This document shows, in pieces, positions 19,572 to 28,601 of a DNA stretch of 64,000 nt. A program made the position numbers and the translations under genes. Below the pieces are notes generated by a model. That model saw nothing but the letters and a program-made list of their open reading frames with translations, was not told the origin of the DNA and searched no databases. Every line of letters starts with the position of its first letter. Positions within the stretch are counted from its first letter, which is position 1. The DNA comes from Enterocola sp045654205. Lineage in GTDB: Bacteria > Bacteroidota > Bacteroidia > Bacteroidales > Paludibacteraceae. The stretch is taken from assembly GCA_045654205.1 (NCBI GenBank), contig JAZOMZ010000002.1:124001-188000 (forward strand), read 5' to 3'.

Positions 19572-20867
19572 TTATTTATTAAGCAAGTTTTTAAGATTGA
19601 TATGAGCATTAACCATTGAAGTTAAAGCTTGAATATAGTTTTGTTGTGCTGTAATAAGGTTTGTACTTGTGTTTGTAACATCTAAAGAAGAAGCATAACC
19701 ATACTCAAATTTCTTTGACATATTGTCGAACACACGTTGAGTAACCTCGATATTGCGTTTTTGGATTTGATAGTTGTCGTATGCAGAAACCAAATCGTAA
19801 CGATATTGACGGTCTGACACTCTCAATTGGTCTTCTGTGTCTGCTAATGTGTTTTGAGCTGCTTGATAAGCAAGTTTCTTTTCTGTAACTCCTGCAGCAC
19901 GCACACCGCTAGACCAAATTGGCACACTCACTGTTACACCTACTGTATTTGGAGGGGTCATATTCATACCTTCAGCTTCTCCGAAATATGTTTTTCCACT
20001 ATATTGATAGAAACCAGTGATAGAAGGAACATATTCCATAGCTTTCATAGTTACTTGCTTTTTAGCAAGTTCTGCTTGTTGTTTTGATAGTGCATAGTCG
20101 TAGTTTTCTTCTAAAACCAATTCAGAAGACAACAACTTCATTGCTTCATCTACATTAAGAATATCGTCTAGTTTGTTGCTTAAAACAACTTCTGTACTAG
20201 CATCTACACCTAATAATAATTGTAATGAACTTTTTAGTACTTCGATAGTACGATCTGTTGTATTAATTGCACTCTCCATAGAAGCTACTTGCACAGAAAG
20301 TTGGTCTGCATCAATTTGTTCTGCAGCACCTACTTTTACTGCGTTTTCTGTCATTTTATATAGACTTTCTAAGTTTACCATATTTTTACGTAGCAACTCT
20401 ACTGTTTCTTGTGTAGCAAGGATATTTACATAAATATTGGTCACGTTAGCTTCAATTACTTGAATTGTTTTAGCCTTAGCCACATCTTGCATATCTTTTG
20501 CAAGGTCTGAGATAAGTGAACCTACAATTTGTTGACCGCTAATAGTCATAGTTGCTTTAATTCCTAACTCTCCTGTTGGATTCATAGGAACTGGCATACC
20601 TGCTAGTTTCATTTCATAACCACACATATTGGTGTAACCTAAAGTACCAGACACTTGAGGCAACATAGATGCTATAGACTGCCAACGTGCTGCTTCTGCT
20701 TGTTTTACACTTAGTCCAGCATTTTGTACAGTTCTATTGTGTTCTACAGCGTATTGCTTAGCTTCGTCTAGAGATACCACCAATGATGAATCTTTAGAAA
20801 CCGCTTCTTGAGCCATCATAGAGACACAAGATAAAAGGGTAATTAAACTAATAATTAATCTTTTCAT
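19572..20867 (-). CDS. TolC family outer-membrane efflux protein
   Basis: A 431-residue outer-membrane channel component. The signal peptide (MKRLIISLITLLSCVSMMAQ) is followed by two OEP repeats, each with long helices rich in Ala and Gln (for example SLDEAKQYAVEHNRTVQNAGLSVKQAEAARW and, near the C-terminus, SLDVTNTSTNLITAQQNYIQA). It forms the exit duct for the RND pump. It starts 17 bases after the TetR gene and ends before the adaptor gene, so the parts of one tripartite pump are encoded in order. Family assignment is firm; pairing with this pump is inferred from the operon. Confidence 0.93.
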   Translation of the reverse strand: MKRLIISLITLLSCVSMMAQEAVSKDSSLVVSLDEAKQYAVEHNRTVQNAGLSVKQAEAARWQSIASMLPQVSGTLGYTNMCGYEMKLAGMPVPMNPTGELGIKATMTISGQQIVGSLISDLAKDMQDVAKAKTIQVIEANVTNIYVNILATQETVELLRKNMVNLESLYKMTENAVKVGAAEQIDADQLSVQVASMESAINTTDRTIEVLKSSLQLLLGVDASTEVVLSNKLDDILNVDEAMKLLSSELVLEENYDYALSKQQAELAKKQVTMKAMEYVPSITGFYQYSGKTYFGEAEGMNMTPPNTVGVTVSVPIWSSGVRAAGVTEKKLAYQAAQNTLADTEDQLRVSDRQYRYDLVSAYDNYQIQKRNIEVTQRVFDNMSKKFEYGYASSLDVTNTSTNLITAQQNYIQALTSMVNAHINLKNLLNK

Positions 20868-20884
20868 ACTTTATTATTATATAT

Positions 20885-21508
20885 TTATTTTTTTACTGCT
20901 TTTGTATAATTGTTTAAATAATATTCAAGTCCCTTTTCGCTACATACTGCCCTCACCCATAAATCTAAAAGAAAAAGAACATAATTGACATGTTCGTGTT
21001 TAGGAAGTTGAAGCAATCTATTTATGGCTTGATTGTTCATATCAAGAGAAAATGAAATAAGATATTCTTTATCCATATCATCTCTAAACAATCCTTGCTC
21101 TATTCCTTTATCCAATAATAATGTTAATACAGTGTGAACTTTTTCAAATTCTTTTTTATCTCTCGCCTCGCGTATATTTGGATAATATTTAAGCAAATCG
21201 TACATGAATACCTCATACTTTTTATGATGCTCACGCACAGCCATTGATGGACGTTTAAGCCATAAGTCTATAACATTATCACACGCCTCTATCTCCTCTT
21301 TAATATCAAATCTACGTGGTGTTTTTTCTGATATTGAGTTATAAACAACCTCGATAAGTGCCTCTTTGTTTTCAAACTCGGTATAAAAAGTCTTTTTTGA
21401 TATATGCAGTTCATTGCATATATCATCTACCTTGATAGACTTAATTCCATACTTTGTGAAAAGTCCTTCAGCCGTTTTTAATATCGATTTACGTAAATTT
21501 ATATCCAT
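20885..21508 (-). CDS. TetR/AcrR family transcriptional regulator
   Basis: A 207-residue repressor-like protein. The N-terminal helix-turn-helix (about residues 8-55) reads ILKTAEGLFTKYGIKSIKV, then ICNELHISKKTFYTEFENKE, the classical TetR pattern. The C-terminal helical ligand-binding domain is divergent as usual. It is the first gene of the efflux operon, an arrangement that suggests autoregulation together with control of the pump. A candidate operator dyad lies upstream at 21589-21615 and a -7 box at 21540-21547. Inducer unknown. Confidence 0.92.
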   Translation of the reverse strand: MDINLRKSILKTAEGLFTKYGIKSIKVDDICNELHISKKTFYTEFENKEALIEVVYNSISEKTPRRFDIKEEIEACDNVIDLWLKRPSMAVREHHKKYEVFMYDLLKYYPNIREARDKKEFEKVHTVLTLLLDKGIEQGLFRDDMDKEYLISFSLDMNNQAINRLLQLPKHEHVNYVLFLLDLWVRAVCSEKGLEYYLNNYTKAVKK

Positions 21509-21539
21509 GTGTAGGCATTAACAGCCAAAATAACGAATG

Positions 21540-21547
21540 CAAAGATA
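21540..21547 (-). promoter_or_regulatory. -7 promoter box of the efflux operon
   Basis: The minus strand reads TATCTTTG, 31 bases upstream of the TetR gene start, with no good -33 TTTG. Confidence 0.5.
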
Positions 21548-21588
21548 CATTCTATTTTGATTTTAGCGCTTTTTGATATGTTAAATTT

Positions 21589-21615
21589 TACGTTAATAAA
21601 TATTTAATTTACGTA
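21589..21615. promoter_or_regulatory. Imperfect dyad upstream of the TetR gene, candidate operator
   Basis: TACGT and ACGTA frame a 27-bp, AT-rich imperfect palindrome about 42 bp upstream of the -7 box. Position and symmetry suit a TetR-family operator, but the AT-rich centre makes chance likely enough to keep confidence low. Confidence 0.3.
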
Positions 21616-21687
21616 TCTTTTTGATTATCAATGCCTTTTATGGAAACTTTTTTACTCGAAAAGTTTCCAAGTGTTACAAAAATATTA

Positions 21688-21726
21688 CAAAAAAAGGATT
21701 GACCATACGGTCAACCCTTTTTTTGT
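21688..21726 (-). terminator. Terminator of mutA-mutB
   Basis: Hairpin GGGTTGACC / GGTCAATCC (minus strand) with a 4-base loop and one mismatch, flanked by A- and T-runs, 22 bases past the mutB stop codon. Confidence 0.75.
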
Positions 21727-21747
21727 AATATTTATACTTAATGTATA

Positions 21748-23874
21748 TTATTCTGCCATTAGAATATCTAGAATTTGGCTTGCTGACTTAGCCACTGAAG
21801 AACCAGGACCAAAGATTGCAGCCACACCTGCTTTGTATAAGAAGTCATAGTCTTGAGCTGGGATAACACCACCTGCGATAACTACGATATCTTCACGGCC
21901 AAGTTTCTTAAGTTCTTCGATAACTTGAGGAACTAGAGTTTTGTGACCTGCAGCAAGTGAAGAAACACCTAGTACGTGAACGTCGTTTTCTACAGCTTGT
22001 TTTGCAGCTTCTGCTGGAGTTTGGAATAGAGGTCCCATATCCACGTCGAAACCACAGTCTGCATAACCTGTAGCTACTACTTTAGCACCACGGTCGTGTC
22101 CGTCTTGACCCATTTTTGCAATCATGATACGAGGTTGACGACCTTCTTTTTTAGCAAAGGCAGCGCATTTTTCGCTTGCTTCTTTGAACTCTTCGTTGTT
22201 TTTAATTTCTGAACTATACACGCCTGAGATTGTTCTAATTGTTGCTTTATAACGTCCTACTACTGCTTCGCATGCATCAGAGATTTCACCTAGAGATGCA
22301 CGAACGCGAGCTGCTTCTACTGCTAGTTCTAGTAAGTTACCTTTACCAGTTTTAACGCATTCTGTGATAGCTTCAAGAGCTTTTTTCACAGCTTCGTTGT
22401 CGCGGTTTGCACGAAGTTGTTCTAGACGTTCGATTTGTTGTTTACGTACAGCAGTGTTGTCTACTTCAAGAATATCGATTGGATCTTCGTGGTCTAAGCG
22501 ATATTTGTTAACACCAACGATGGTTTGTTTGCCAGAGTCGATGCGAGATTGAGTACGAGCAGCTGCTTCTTCAATACGCATTTTTGGAATACCAGTTTCG
22601 ATAGCTGCAGCCATACCACCAAGTTTTTCAATTTCTTCGATGTGAGCCCAAGCTTTTTCTACTAATTCGTTGGTTAGAGATTCTACATAGTAAGAACCTG
22701 CCCATGGGTCAATTTCTTTACAAATCTTTGTTTCTTCTTGGATATAGATTTGTGTGTTACGAGCAATACGTGCAGAGAAGTCTGTTGGAAGTGCAATAGC
22801 TTCGTCAAGCGCATTGGTGTGAAGTGATTGAGTGTGACCTAGAGCAGCACCCATAGCTTCGATACAAGTACGGCCAACGTTGTTGAATGGGTCTTGTTCT
22901 GTTAGAGACCAACCAGATGTTTGACTGTGTGTACGTAGAGCTAGAGATTTAGGGTTTTTAGGGTTGAATTGTTTTACAATTTTAGCCCAAAGCATACGAG
23001 CTGCACGCATCTTAGCTATTTCCATGAAGTGGTTTGTACCAATAGCCCAGAAGAATGATAAACGTGGAGCGAATGCATCAATATCCATACCTGCATTGAT
23101 ACCAGCACGTAGGTATTCAAGACCGTCTGCTAGTGTATATGCCAACTCGATGTCTGCTGTAGCACCTGCTTCTTGCATGTGGTAACCAGAGATAGAGATT
23201 GAGTTGAATTTAGGCATGTTTTTAGATGTGTATTCGAAGATGTCTGCGATAATCTTCATAGAGAATTTTGGAGGGTAAATATAGGTATTACGCACCATAA
23301 ATTCTTTTAAGATATCGTTTTGGATTGTACCAGCCATTTCTTCTAGTTTTGCACCTTGTTCTAGACCTGCGTTGATATAGAAAGCAAGGATAGGAAGAAC
23401 GGCACCGTTCATTGTCATAGATACAGACATTTTATTCAATGGAATACCGTCGAATAAAACTTTCATATCTTCTACTGAGCAGATAGATACACCTGCTTTA
23501 CCTACGTCACCTACAACACGTTCGTGGTCTGCGTCGTAGCCACGGTGTGTAGCAAGGTCGAATGCTACAGAAAGACCTTTTTGACCAGATGCTAAGTTTC
23601 TACGATAGAATGCGTTTGATTCTTCTGCAGTAGAGAAGCCTGCGTATTGACGAATGGTCCAAGGGCGCATTGGGTACATAGCGCTATATGGTCCACGTAG
23701 GAATGGAGGAAGACCAGAAGCATAGTTTAAGAAGTCTAGGTTTTCTGTATCTTCTGCTGTATAAACTGGTTTTACTGGGATTTGCTCCGCTGTAGTCCAG
23801 TTTGATTCGTTATTGCCTGCGAAAGCACTAGCTTGAACAGACTTAATATCTATATTATTAAAATTTGGTTTCAT
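21748..23874 (-). CDS. mutB: Methylmalonyl-CoA mutase, large (catalytic) subunit
   Basis: Adenosylcobalamin-dependent interconversion of methylmalonyl-CoA and succinyl-CoA, used in Bacteroidales to make propionate from succinate. At 708 residues the length is normal for the alpha subunit. The substrate-binding TIM barrel occupies about residues 40-560 (RPWTIRQYAGFSTAEESN, SISISGYHMQEAGA). The C-terminal cobalamin domain has the base-off motif DxHxxG in GQDGHDRGAKVV (about residue 605) and the later GVSSLAAGHKTLVPQV. It starts 18 bases after mutA. Unlike most genes here it has a strong Shine-Dalgarno sequence (AGAAGGAG) nine bases before the ATG, which may boost its translation within the operon. 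Confidence 0.97.
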   Translation of the reverse strand: MKPNFNNIDIKSVQASAFAGNNESNWTTAEQIPVKPVYTAEDTENLDFLNYASGLPPFLRGPYSAMYPMRPWTIRQYAGFSTAEESNAFYRRNLASGQKGLSVAFDLATHRGYDADHERVVGDVGKAGVSICSVEDMKVLFDGIPLNKMSVSMTMNGAVLPILAFYINAGLEQGAKLEEMAGTIQNDILKEFMVRNTYIYPPKFSMKIIADIFEYTSKNMPKFNSISISGYHMQEAGATADIELAYTLADGLEYLRAGINAGMDIDAFAPRLSFFWAIGTNHFMEIAKMRAARMLWAKIVKQFNPKNPKSLALRTHSQTSGWSLTEQDPFNNVGRTCIEAMGAALGHTQSLHTNALDEAIALPTDFSARIARNTQIYIQEETKICKEIDPWAGSYYVESLTNELVEKAWAHIEEIEKLGGMAAAIETGIPKMRIEEAAARTQSRIDSGKQTIVGVNKYRLDHEDPIDILEVDNTAVRKQQIERLEQLRANRDNEAVKKALEAITECVKTGKGNLLELAVEAARVRASLGEISDACEAVVGRYKATIRTISGVYSSEIKNNEEFKEASEKCAAFAKKEGRQPRIMIAKMGQDGHDRGAKVVATGYADCGFDVDMGPLFQTPAEAAKQAVENDVHVLGVSSLAAGHKTLVPQVIEELKKLGREDIVVIAGGVIPAQDYDFLYKAGVAAIFGPGSSVAKSASQILDILMAE

Positions 23875-23892
23875 AAATAATTTCTCCTTCTA

Positions 23893-25749
23893 TTAAATGC
23901 CTAATTTGTTATTAAAGCCTTTTAGAGTTTCAAGCACGTTTACACGAACATGGATAAAGTTCTCGATACCAGCTTTTTGCAAATCTTCCATACAAGCTGG
24001 AGCACCTGCTACAACGAAGATTTGTTCGCCACCTACTGCTTGGAAAGCAGGGATAGCTAGTTCGGCATATTCATCATCGCTAGAACATAGTACGATAATA
24101 TCTGCACCTGCAGCTTTTGCAGCAGCTACACCTTCTTCTACTGTAGAGAAGCCTAGGTTGTCGATAACTTCGTAACCAGCACAAGCGAAGAAGTTACAAG
24201 AGAATTGAGAACGAGCAAGACGCATTGCTAAGTTGCCAATTGTAAGCATAAATGCTTTAGGACGTTTAGCTGAAGCTTCTGTTGCAAGACGTAGAGTTTC
24301 AAATTCTTCTGCAGCACGTTCTGTAGGAAGAACTACACCTGAAGTTTCTACTGTGCAACCACATTTGCAAGCACATTCTTTATTTACGATTTTTTCTGCA
24401 GCCATTTCGCTAAAGTTAGGGAATTGGTTTGTACCAAGTAAGATTTCTTTGCGAGATGCAACGTCTTTTTTGCGTTTGTCTGCAGTTTCTTTTACTTGAG
24501 CAAAGATAGCACCGCTTTCGATTACTGCAAGCATGCCACCATTGTTTTGAATATCTAAGAAGATTTTCCAAGCTTGTTCTGCAATCATAGCAGTTAGGCT
24601 TTCGATATAGTATGAGCCAGCAGCTGGGTCGATAACTTTGTCGAAGTTTGATTCTTCTTTTAATAAAAGTTGTTGGTTGCGAGCGATACGTTCTGAGAAT
24701 TCATCAGATGCTTTGAATGTAGCATCGAAAGGAAGAACTGTAAGTGAATCTACACCACCTAGAGCAGCACTCATAGCTTCTGTTTGAGTACGAAGCATGT
24801 TTACGTGTGCATCATAAATAGTTTTGTTGTATGTAGATGTTTCTGCGTGGATTTTCATTTTTGCAGCGCATAGGCAAGAAGGATTGTATGCTTCTACGAT
24901 TTTTGCCCATAATAAACGAGCTGCGCGGAATTTTGCAATTTCCATGAAGTAGTTACCACCTACACCAAAAGCAAATTTGATAGATTTTGCTACCATTGGA
25001 TCTACTCCTGCTTCTGTAAGAAGTTCTAGGTATTGGTTACCCCATGCTAATGCATAACCTAGTTCTTGTGCGCAGTAAACACCTGCATTGTTGAAGCTCA
25101 CTGCATTTACACCGATAACTGGGAAGTTTACTAGTGCTTCTGATTCTTGAAGAACTTCAATTAAGATTTTTGTAATTTCTTCTGCAGATAGTTTTTTGCC
25201 TTTTAAAAGCATTCTATTGATTGGGTCGCAACAAATAGAACCGTACACTTGAGAAAGGTCGTATTTTTCAGATGCGAAGTAAGCTTTAAGCTGAGAAGCA
25301 AGTTTTGCAGCTTCTTTAACGCATACTTTGAAGTTTAATTCTACTTTAGTAGCATCGATGCCATTTAAAAGAGTAGCGATATATTCTTCTGATAATTCAG
25401 CTTTGTTTACTTTAATACCCAAAGAATTGATACCTTTACCTAAAATGTCTAATGCTTTTTCATTTGCAGCTTTAGCACATTTTGCATCAATGTTTTGACG
25501 GATTTTCCAGTTGTTGTCGGTTTTTGTTCCGCGAACATATGGGAATTCGCCTGGAGCTGATTTAGTAGTTAGTAAACCTTCAATATCTTCTGCACGATAG
25601 AAAGGGTTTACATTGAAACCTTCTGGAGTTCTCCAAACTAACTTTTTAGAAAAGTCAGCACCCTTAAGGTCTGCTGTAATTTTGTCAATCCATTCCTGTG
25701 TTGAAATTGCAGGAAAGTCTGCCAAAAAGTTTAATTTCTTTTGTGTCAT
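23893..25749 (-). CDS. mutA: Methylmalonyl-CoA mutase, small subunit
   Basis: The non-catalytic partner of MutB, 618 residues, paralogous along its length. It has the mutase barrel (AARLLWAKIVEAYNPSCLCA, FKASDEFSERIARNQQLLLKEE) and a cobalamin-type domain at the C-terminus that lacks the DxHxxG motif, as expected for this subunit. It is first in the mutA-mutB operon with a TAAATTTG promoter box at 25787-25794. One oddity is the cysteine cluster CACKCGC at DNA about 24354-24378, in the linker before the C-terminal domain; I do not know it as a conserved feature of the family. Confidence 0.95.
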   Translation of the reverse strand: MTQKKLNFLADFPAISTQEWIDKITADLKGADFSKKLVWRTPEGFNVNPFYRAEDIEGLLTTKSAPGEFPYVRGTKTDNNWKIRQNIDAKCAKAANEKALDILGKGINSLGIKVNKAELSEEYIATLLNGIDATKVELNFKVCVKEAAKLASQLKAYFASEKYDLSQVYGSICCDPINRMLLKGKKLSAEEITKILIEVLQESEALVNFPVIGVNAVSFNNAGVYCAQELGYALAWGNQYLELLTEAGVDPMVAKSIKFAFGVGGNYFMEIAKFRAARLLWAKIVEAYNPSCLCAAKMKIHAETSTYNKTIYDAHVNMLRTQTEAMSAALGGVDSLTVLPFDATFKASDEFSERIARNQQLLLKEESNFDKVIDPAAGSYYIESLTAMIAEQAWKIFLDIQNNGGMLAVIESGAIFAQVKETADKRKKDVASRKEILLGTNQFPNFSEMAAEKIVNKECACKCGCTVETSGVVLPTERAAEEFETLRLATEASAKRPKAFMLTIGNLAMRLARSQFSCNFFACAGYEVIDNLGFSTVEEGVAAAKAAGADIIVLCSSDDEYAELAIPAFQAVGGEQIFVVAGAPACMEDLQKAGIENFIHVRVNVLETLKGFNNKLGI

Positions 25750-25786
25750 ACTATTTAATTTTTATGTGTAGTTTTTTATAAGCACG

Positions 25787-25794
25787 CAAATTTA
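25787..25794 (-). promoter_or_regulatory. -7 promoter box of mutA-mutB
   Basis: The minus strand reads TAAATTTG, 37 bases upstream of the mutA start. Confidence 0.5.
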
Positions 25795-25847
25795 ACGATT
25801 TTTATTTAGATTTACACCTTATTTAATAAGAATTTTTCGGTGATAAT

Positions 25848-27071
25848 TTATTCTAATAATGTAACTTCTACTGGGAAGGATTTCTTGATATCAGATTCTG
25901 TGAAGGCTTTTACCTCTGAGGTTTGCGCAGAAATTACTTTTATCGACCCTGTTTGATGCGCCGTAATTGGCTTACGGTGCTTACGTTCCGCCATTTCCAC
26001 CTTGGTAACTATATTCTTTTCGGAAGGTATCACTTGATTGTATTCTTCGCGATAAATTATATTTCGTTTTATATCGGCATTGATATATTTTGCACGATAT
26101 TTTTCAAACTCTTGACCAGCAAAATTTATTGTATTAATTATCGCAAGTTGGTCTGCATCAAGCTTATAACCAAAAGGAATATTGGCACTCACTTGTAGTG
26201 ACTGAGAAAGACTTTTTACCCTATATGAATAAATATCAAGAATGTAATTCAACACCAATTCATACTTCACAATGCCTAAATAATTCTTCTTTTCTCTGTA
26301 TGTCAACAAAAAAGTTGAATCTTGTTCCTCCATAGACCAACGAGAGATTTTTCCATCAAGTTCTAGGAACAACCATTTTATATCAGAACCCCACAACACC
26401 CTGTGTATAAACTTACTAGAATCGGTAAGTTCAACTAGAGTTTGACTTCTACCACCCTTCATAGTACCTTCTATAGAGTCGAGTTTGTGTTGCACAAGTT
26501 TGTCTCTATATCGCTTACACACATCAATCACTATCTGAATGGAGTCTGTATCTTTCATCCCAACATTTGGAATTTCTGCCACTGTACCAATAATTTCTTC
26601 TTTGGCCACCACCCTGCCCTTTTCATACAAATCATAGTCGGAAACTATTTTGTATTTTCTAGTTTCCTCCGGGAAATCTTTAAGCATTTGAGCCCTTACA
26701 TCGGCAAGTAATTGCTTCATCTGCTTACGTTTACTCAACTTCTTGGTCTTTGAAGGAATAAGTGTTTCGGTAAGCAGAATAGGTTGCTCCTCCATGGTCA
26801 TTTCAAGGGTATCTGTTGGTATTTTTTTGAACTTTAGTTCCATAGTTTTATAACCAACAAAAGACAAAACCACAGTGGTATTTTTCTCCAAATCTGGCAA
26901 TTTAAAAACGCCCTCAAGATTGGTTACTGTGCCAATTTCTGGCTTATCTTTGAGATAAACCGACACATAGGACATCGGACCCACGCCATCGCTAACCCTA
27001 CCAACAAGAGTATCTGCAAAACAAGCAGATATACAAGCTAAAAATACGTATACTAAAGCTAGTTTTTTCAT
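25848..27071 (-). CDS. Carboxypeptidase-regulatory-like domain protein, exported
   Basis: A 407-residue protein with a signal peptide (MKKLALVYVFLACISACFA). A carboxypeptidase-D regulatory-like beta-sandwich follows (about residues 20-95: VGRVSDGVGPMSYVSVYLKD, GTVTNLEGVFKLPDL, VVLSFVGYKTMELKF), of the type found at the N-terminus of TonB-dependent receptors and DUF5686-type proteins. The remaining ~300 residues are charged and unrecognised, and I see no outer-membrane barrel signature. The gene overlaps the upstream hydrolase gene by four bases (ATGA), so the two are translationally coupled and probably work together. No function is proposed beyond a periplasmic or surface location. Confidence 0.7.
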   Translation of the reverse strand: MKKLALVYVFLACISACFADTLVGRVSDGVGPMSYVSVYLKDKPEIGTVTNLEGVFKLPDLEKNTTVVLSFVGYKTMELKFKKIPTDTLEMTMEEQPILLTETLIPSKTKKLSKRKQMKQLLADVRAQMLKDFPEETRKYKIVSDYDLYEKGRVVAKEEIIGTVAEIPNVGMKDTDSIQIVIDVCKRYRDKLVQHKLDSIEGTMKGGRSQTLVELTDSSKFIHRVLWGSDIKWLFLELDGKISRWSMEEQDSTFLLTYREKKNYLGIVKYELVLNYILDIYSYRVKSLSQSLQVSANIPFGYKLDADQLAIINTINFAGQEFEKYRAKYINADIKRNIIYREEYNQVIPSEKNIVTKVEMAERKHRKPITAHQTGSIKVISAQTSEVKAFTESDIKKSFPVEVTLLE

Positions 27072-28027
27072 TTTATTCTTTCTATCACCTCATCTGAGAT
27101 TATTACCTCCGCATCACCATACAAACCATCAGTTCCAAGTTGCAAAAGAGGTTCATTTACTCCTTCTTCGGCAATAGTAATGTCGCTAACATATATTTTT
27201 GATGGATTAAGTACAAATTTATCTATAAAATCTAGAACCACAGGCACTTGTTCTTTAAAACCTAGCATTGCCACCTCGTGGCCAAAATTTCTAAATCTAA
27301 GTGCCATATATGGCCAATTATTTTTTACCCAAATTTTTTCTATCAAATAATTTGAGCCATACATTCCACGTTTAAGCACCACTTTTTTATTGTAGGTAAC
27401 AAGTTCATCTTTTGTTCCGTGCATAAAAAGCACTGGAGCAGGTTGTTTTTTATATTTTAATTTTTCACCAAAAGAAGCTACAGCTCCTGCAAATGAAATC
27501 ACCCCCGCAAACTTAAAGTCATTTGGAAGGGCATTTATTCTGTCATTACATAAGAAATAATCCGTTTGCAAAGCAGTAATTGCACCAGCGCTAGAACCAG
27601 AAATCATTATTTGTTTTGGATTTACCTTGAATTCAGTTGCGTTATCTAACACAAATTTTACTGCAGAAGTCATATCCTCTACTGCCATATTTACAGATTT
27701 TTCCAAAATTTTGGCAAGTTGAATCAAATTTTTCACTTCTTTGTCTTTAAGACCAAGTCTGTAATCTATACTCACAGTGACAATGCCATTTTCTGCCATT
27801 TCATTAAAAAACTTTTGATAACTAGCCTCGTCGCGAGCTCCCATTTTAAAACCTCCTCCAAAGGCAAATACAAGACAAGGATGCTCATTTAGAATATCTT
27901 CTGGCATATAAATGTCTAACTTTAACTCCTGGCCATCTTTTTCGGCAAATGTATATGTAGTTTTATTTACTGCAAATGATGATAATATCAAAAAGGCAGA
28001 TATTGCGGTTAAAATAATTCTTTTCAT
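27068..28027 (-). CDS. Exported alpha/beta hydrolase (esterase/lipase type)
   Basis: A 319-residue hydrolase with a signal peptide (KRIILTAISAFLILSSFA). The fold is of the carboxylesterase/BD-FAE kind: an oxyanion region LVFAFGGGFKMGARDE replacing the usual HGGG, a nucleophile elbow GSSAGA (Ser near residue 143), a possible acid in MHGTKDELV and a histidine in NFGHEVAML near residue 248. It probably hydrolyses an ester on a polysaccharide or lipid in the periplasm; the substrate is not visible. It is coupled to the downstream gene by a 4-base overlap. A TAAATTTG promoter box lies at 28054-28061. Confidence 0.85.
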   Translation of the reverse strand: MKRIILTAISAFLILSSFAVNKTTYTFAEKDGQELKLDIYMPEDILNEHPCLVFAFGGGFKMGARDEASYQKFFNEMAENGIVTVSIDYRLGLKDKEVKNLIQLAKILEKSVNMAVEDMTSAVKFVLDNATEFKVNPKQIMISGSSAGAITALQTDYFLCNDRINALPNDFKFAGVISFAGAVASFGEKLKYKKQPAPVLFMHGTKDELVTYNKKVVLKRGMYGSNYLIEKIWVKNNWPYMALRFRNFGHEVAMLGFKEQVPVVLDFIDKFVLNPSKIYVSDITIAEEGVNEPLLQLGTDGLYGDAEVIISDEVIERIK

Positions 28028-28053
28028 AGTTTATTAGTTTTACATTACAAACA

Positions 28054-28061
28054 CAAATTTA
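28054..28061 (-). promoter_or_regulatory. -7 promoter box of the hydrolase pair
   Basis: The minus strand reads TAAATTTG, 26 bases upstream of the start at 28027. Confidence 0.45.
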
Positions 28062-28166
28062 AAGAAAAAAAATAAGAAAAAGACCACAGAAGTGGCTTAA
28101 AAATACAAAAAACAAACATGAAATAAACATAAGTTATTAACAATGAAAAGTTTTTTCAATTAAAGT

Positions 28167-28197
28167 TTTGTTTATATCAATAAATTTATTACCTTTG
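28167..28197 (+). promoter_or_regulatory. Promoter of rpmE2 (TTTG - 19 - TACCTTTG)
   Basis: TTTG at 28167-28170 and TACCTTTG at 28190-28197 are 19 bases apart, which matches the full Bacteroidota primary-sigma consensus. It is the best promoter in the window, as expected for a ribosomal protein gene. Confidence 0.75.
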
Positions 28198-28238
28198 CAG
28201 TCCGAATTGAGTAAAATTTAAAAATAATATAGAAGAAT

Positions 28239-28487
28239 ATGAAAAAAGGTATTCACCCAGAAAATTATCGTCCTGTAGTTTTTAAAGACATGTCTAATGG
28301 TGATATGTTCTTATCTCGTTCTACAGCTGCCTCTAAAGAAACTATCGAGTTTGAAGGCGAAACTTATCCATTAATCAAGTTAGATATTTCTAGCAGTTCT
28401 CACCCATTCTACACTGGTAAATCTACCCTTGTGGATACTGCAGGTCGTGTTGATAAATTCAACTCTCGTTACAAAAGAAATAAATAA
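28239..28487 (+). CDS. rpmE2: 50S ribosomal protein bL31, type B
   Basis: An 82-residue ribosomal protein. MKKGIHPENYRPVVFKDMSN and the end HPFYTGKSTLVDTAGRVDKF are diagnostic of bL31. It is type B: the zinc-ribbon cysteines of type A are absent, so it does not need zinc. It stands alone between two hairpin terminators and a strong promoter. Confidence 0.97.
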   Translation: MKKGIHPENYRPVVFKDMSNGDMFLSRSTAASKETIEFEGETYPLIKLDISSSSHPFYTGKSTLVDTAGRVDKFNSRYKRNK

Positions 28488-28506
28488 TCTAAGATTATAT
28501 GACAAT

Positions 28507-28538
28507 AAAAAGAGCAATCCAAATGGGTTGCTCTTTTT
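28507..28538 (+). terminator. Terminator of rpmE2
   Basis: AAAAAGAGCAA / TTGCTCTTTTT hairpin followed by a T-run, about 20 bases past the stop codon. Confidence 0.8.
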
Positions 28539-28565
28539 ATTTTGCCTTTTCACACAAAAGGTGAC

Positions 28566-28597
28566 AAAAAAAAATAACCCCACGGGGTTATTTTTCT
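28566..28597 (-). terminator. Terminator of dnaE-trxA (probably bidirectional)
   Basis: AAAAATAACCCC / GGGGTTATTTTT with a 2-base loop and T-runs on both strands, between the converging rpmE2 and trxA genes. Confidence 0.75.
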
Positions 28598-28601
28598 TTT
28601 T

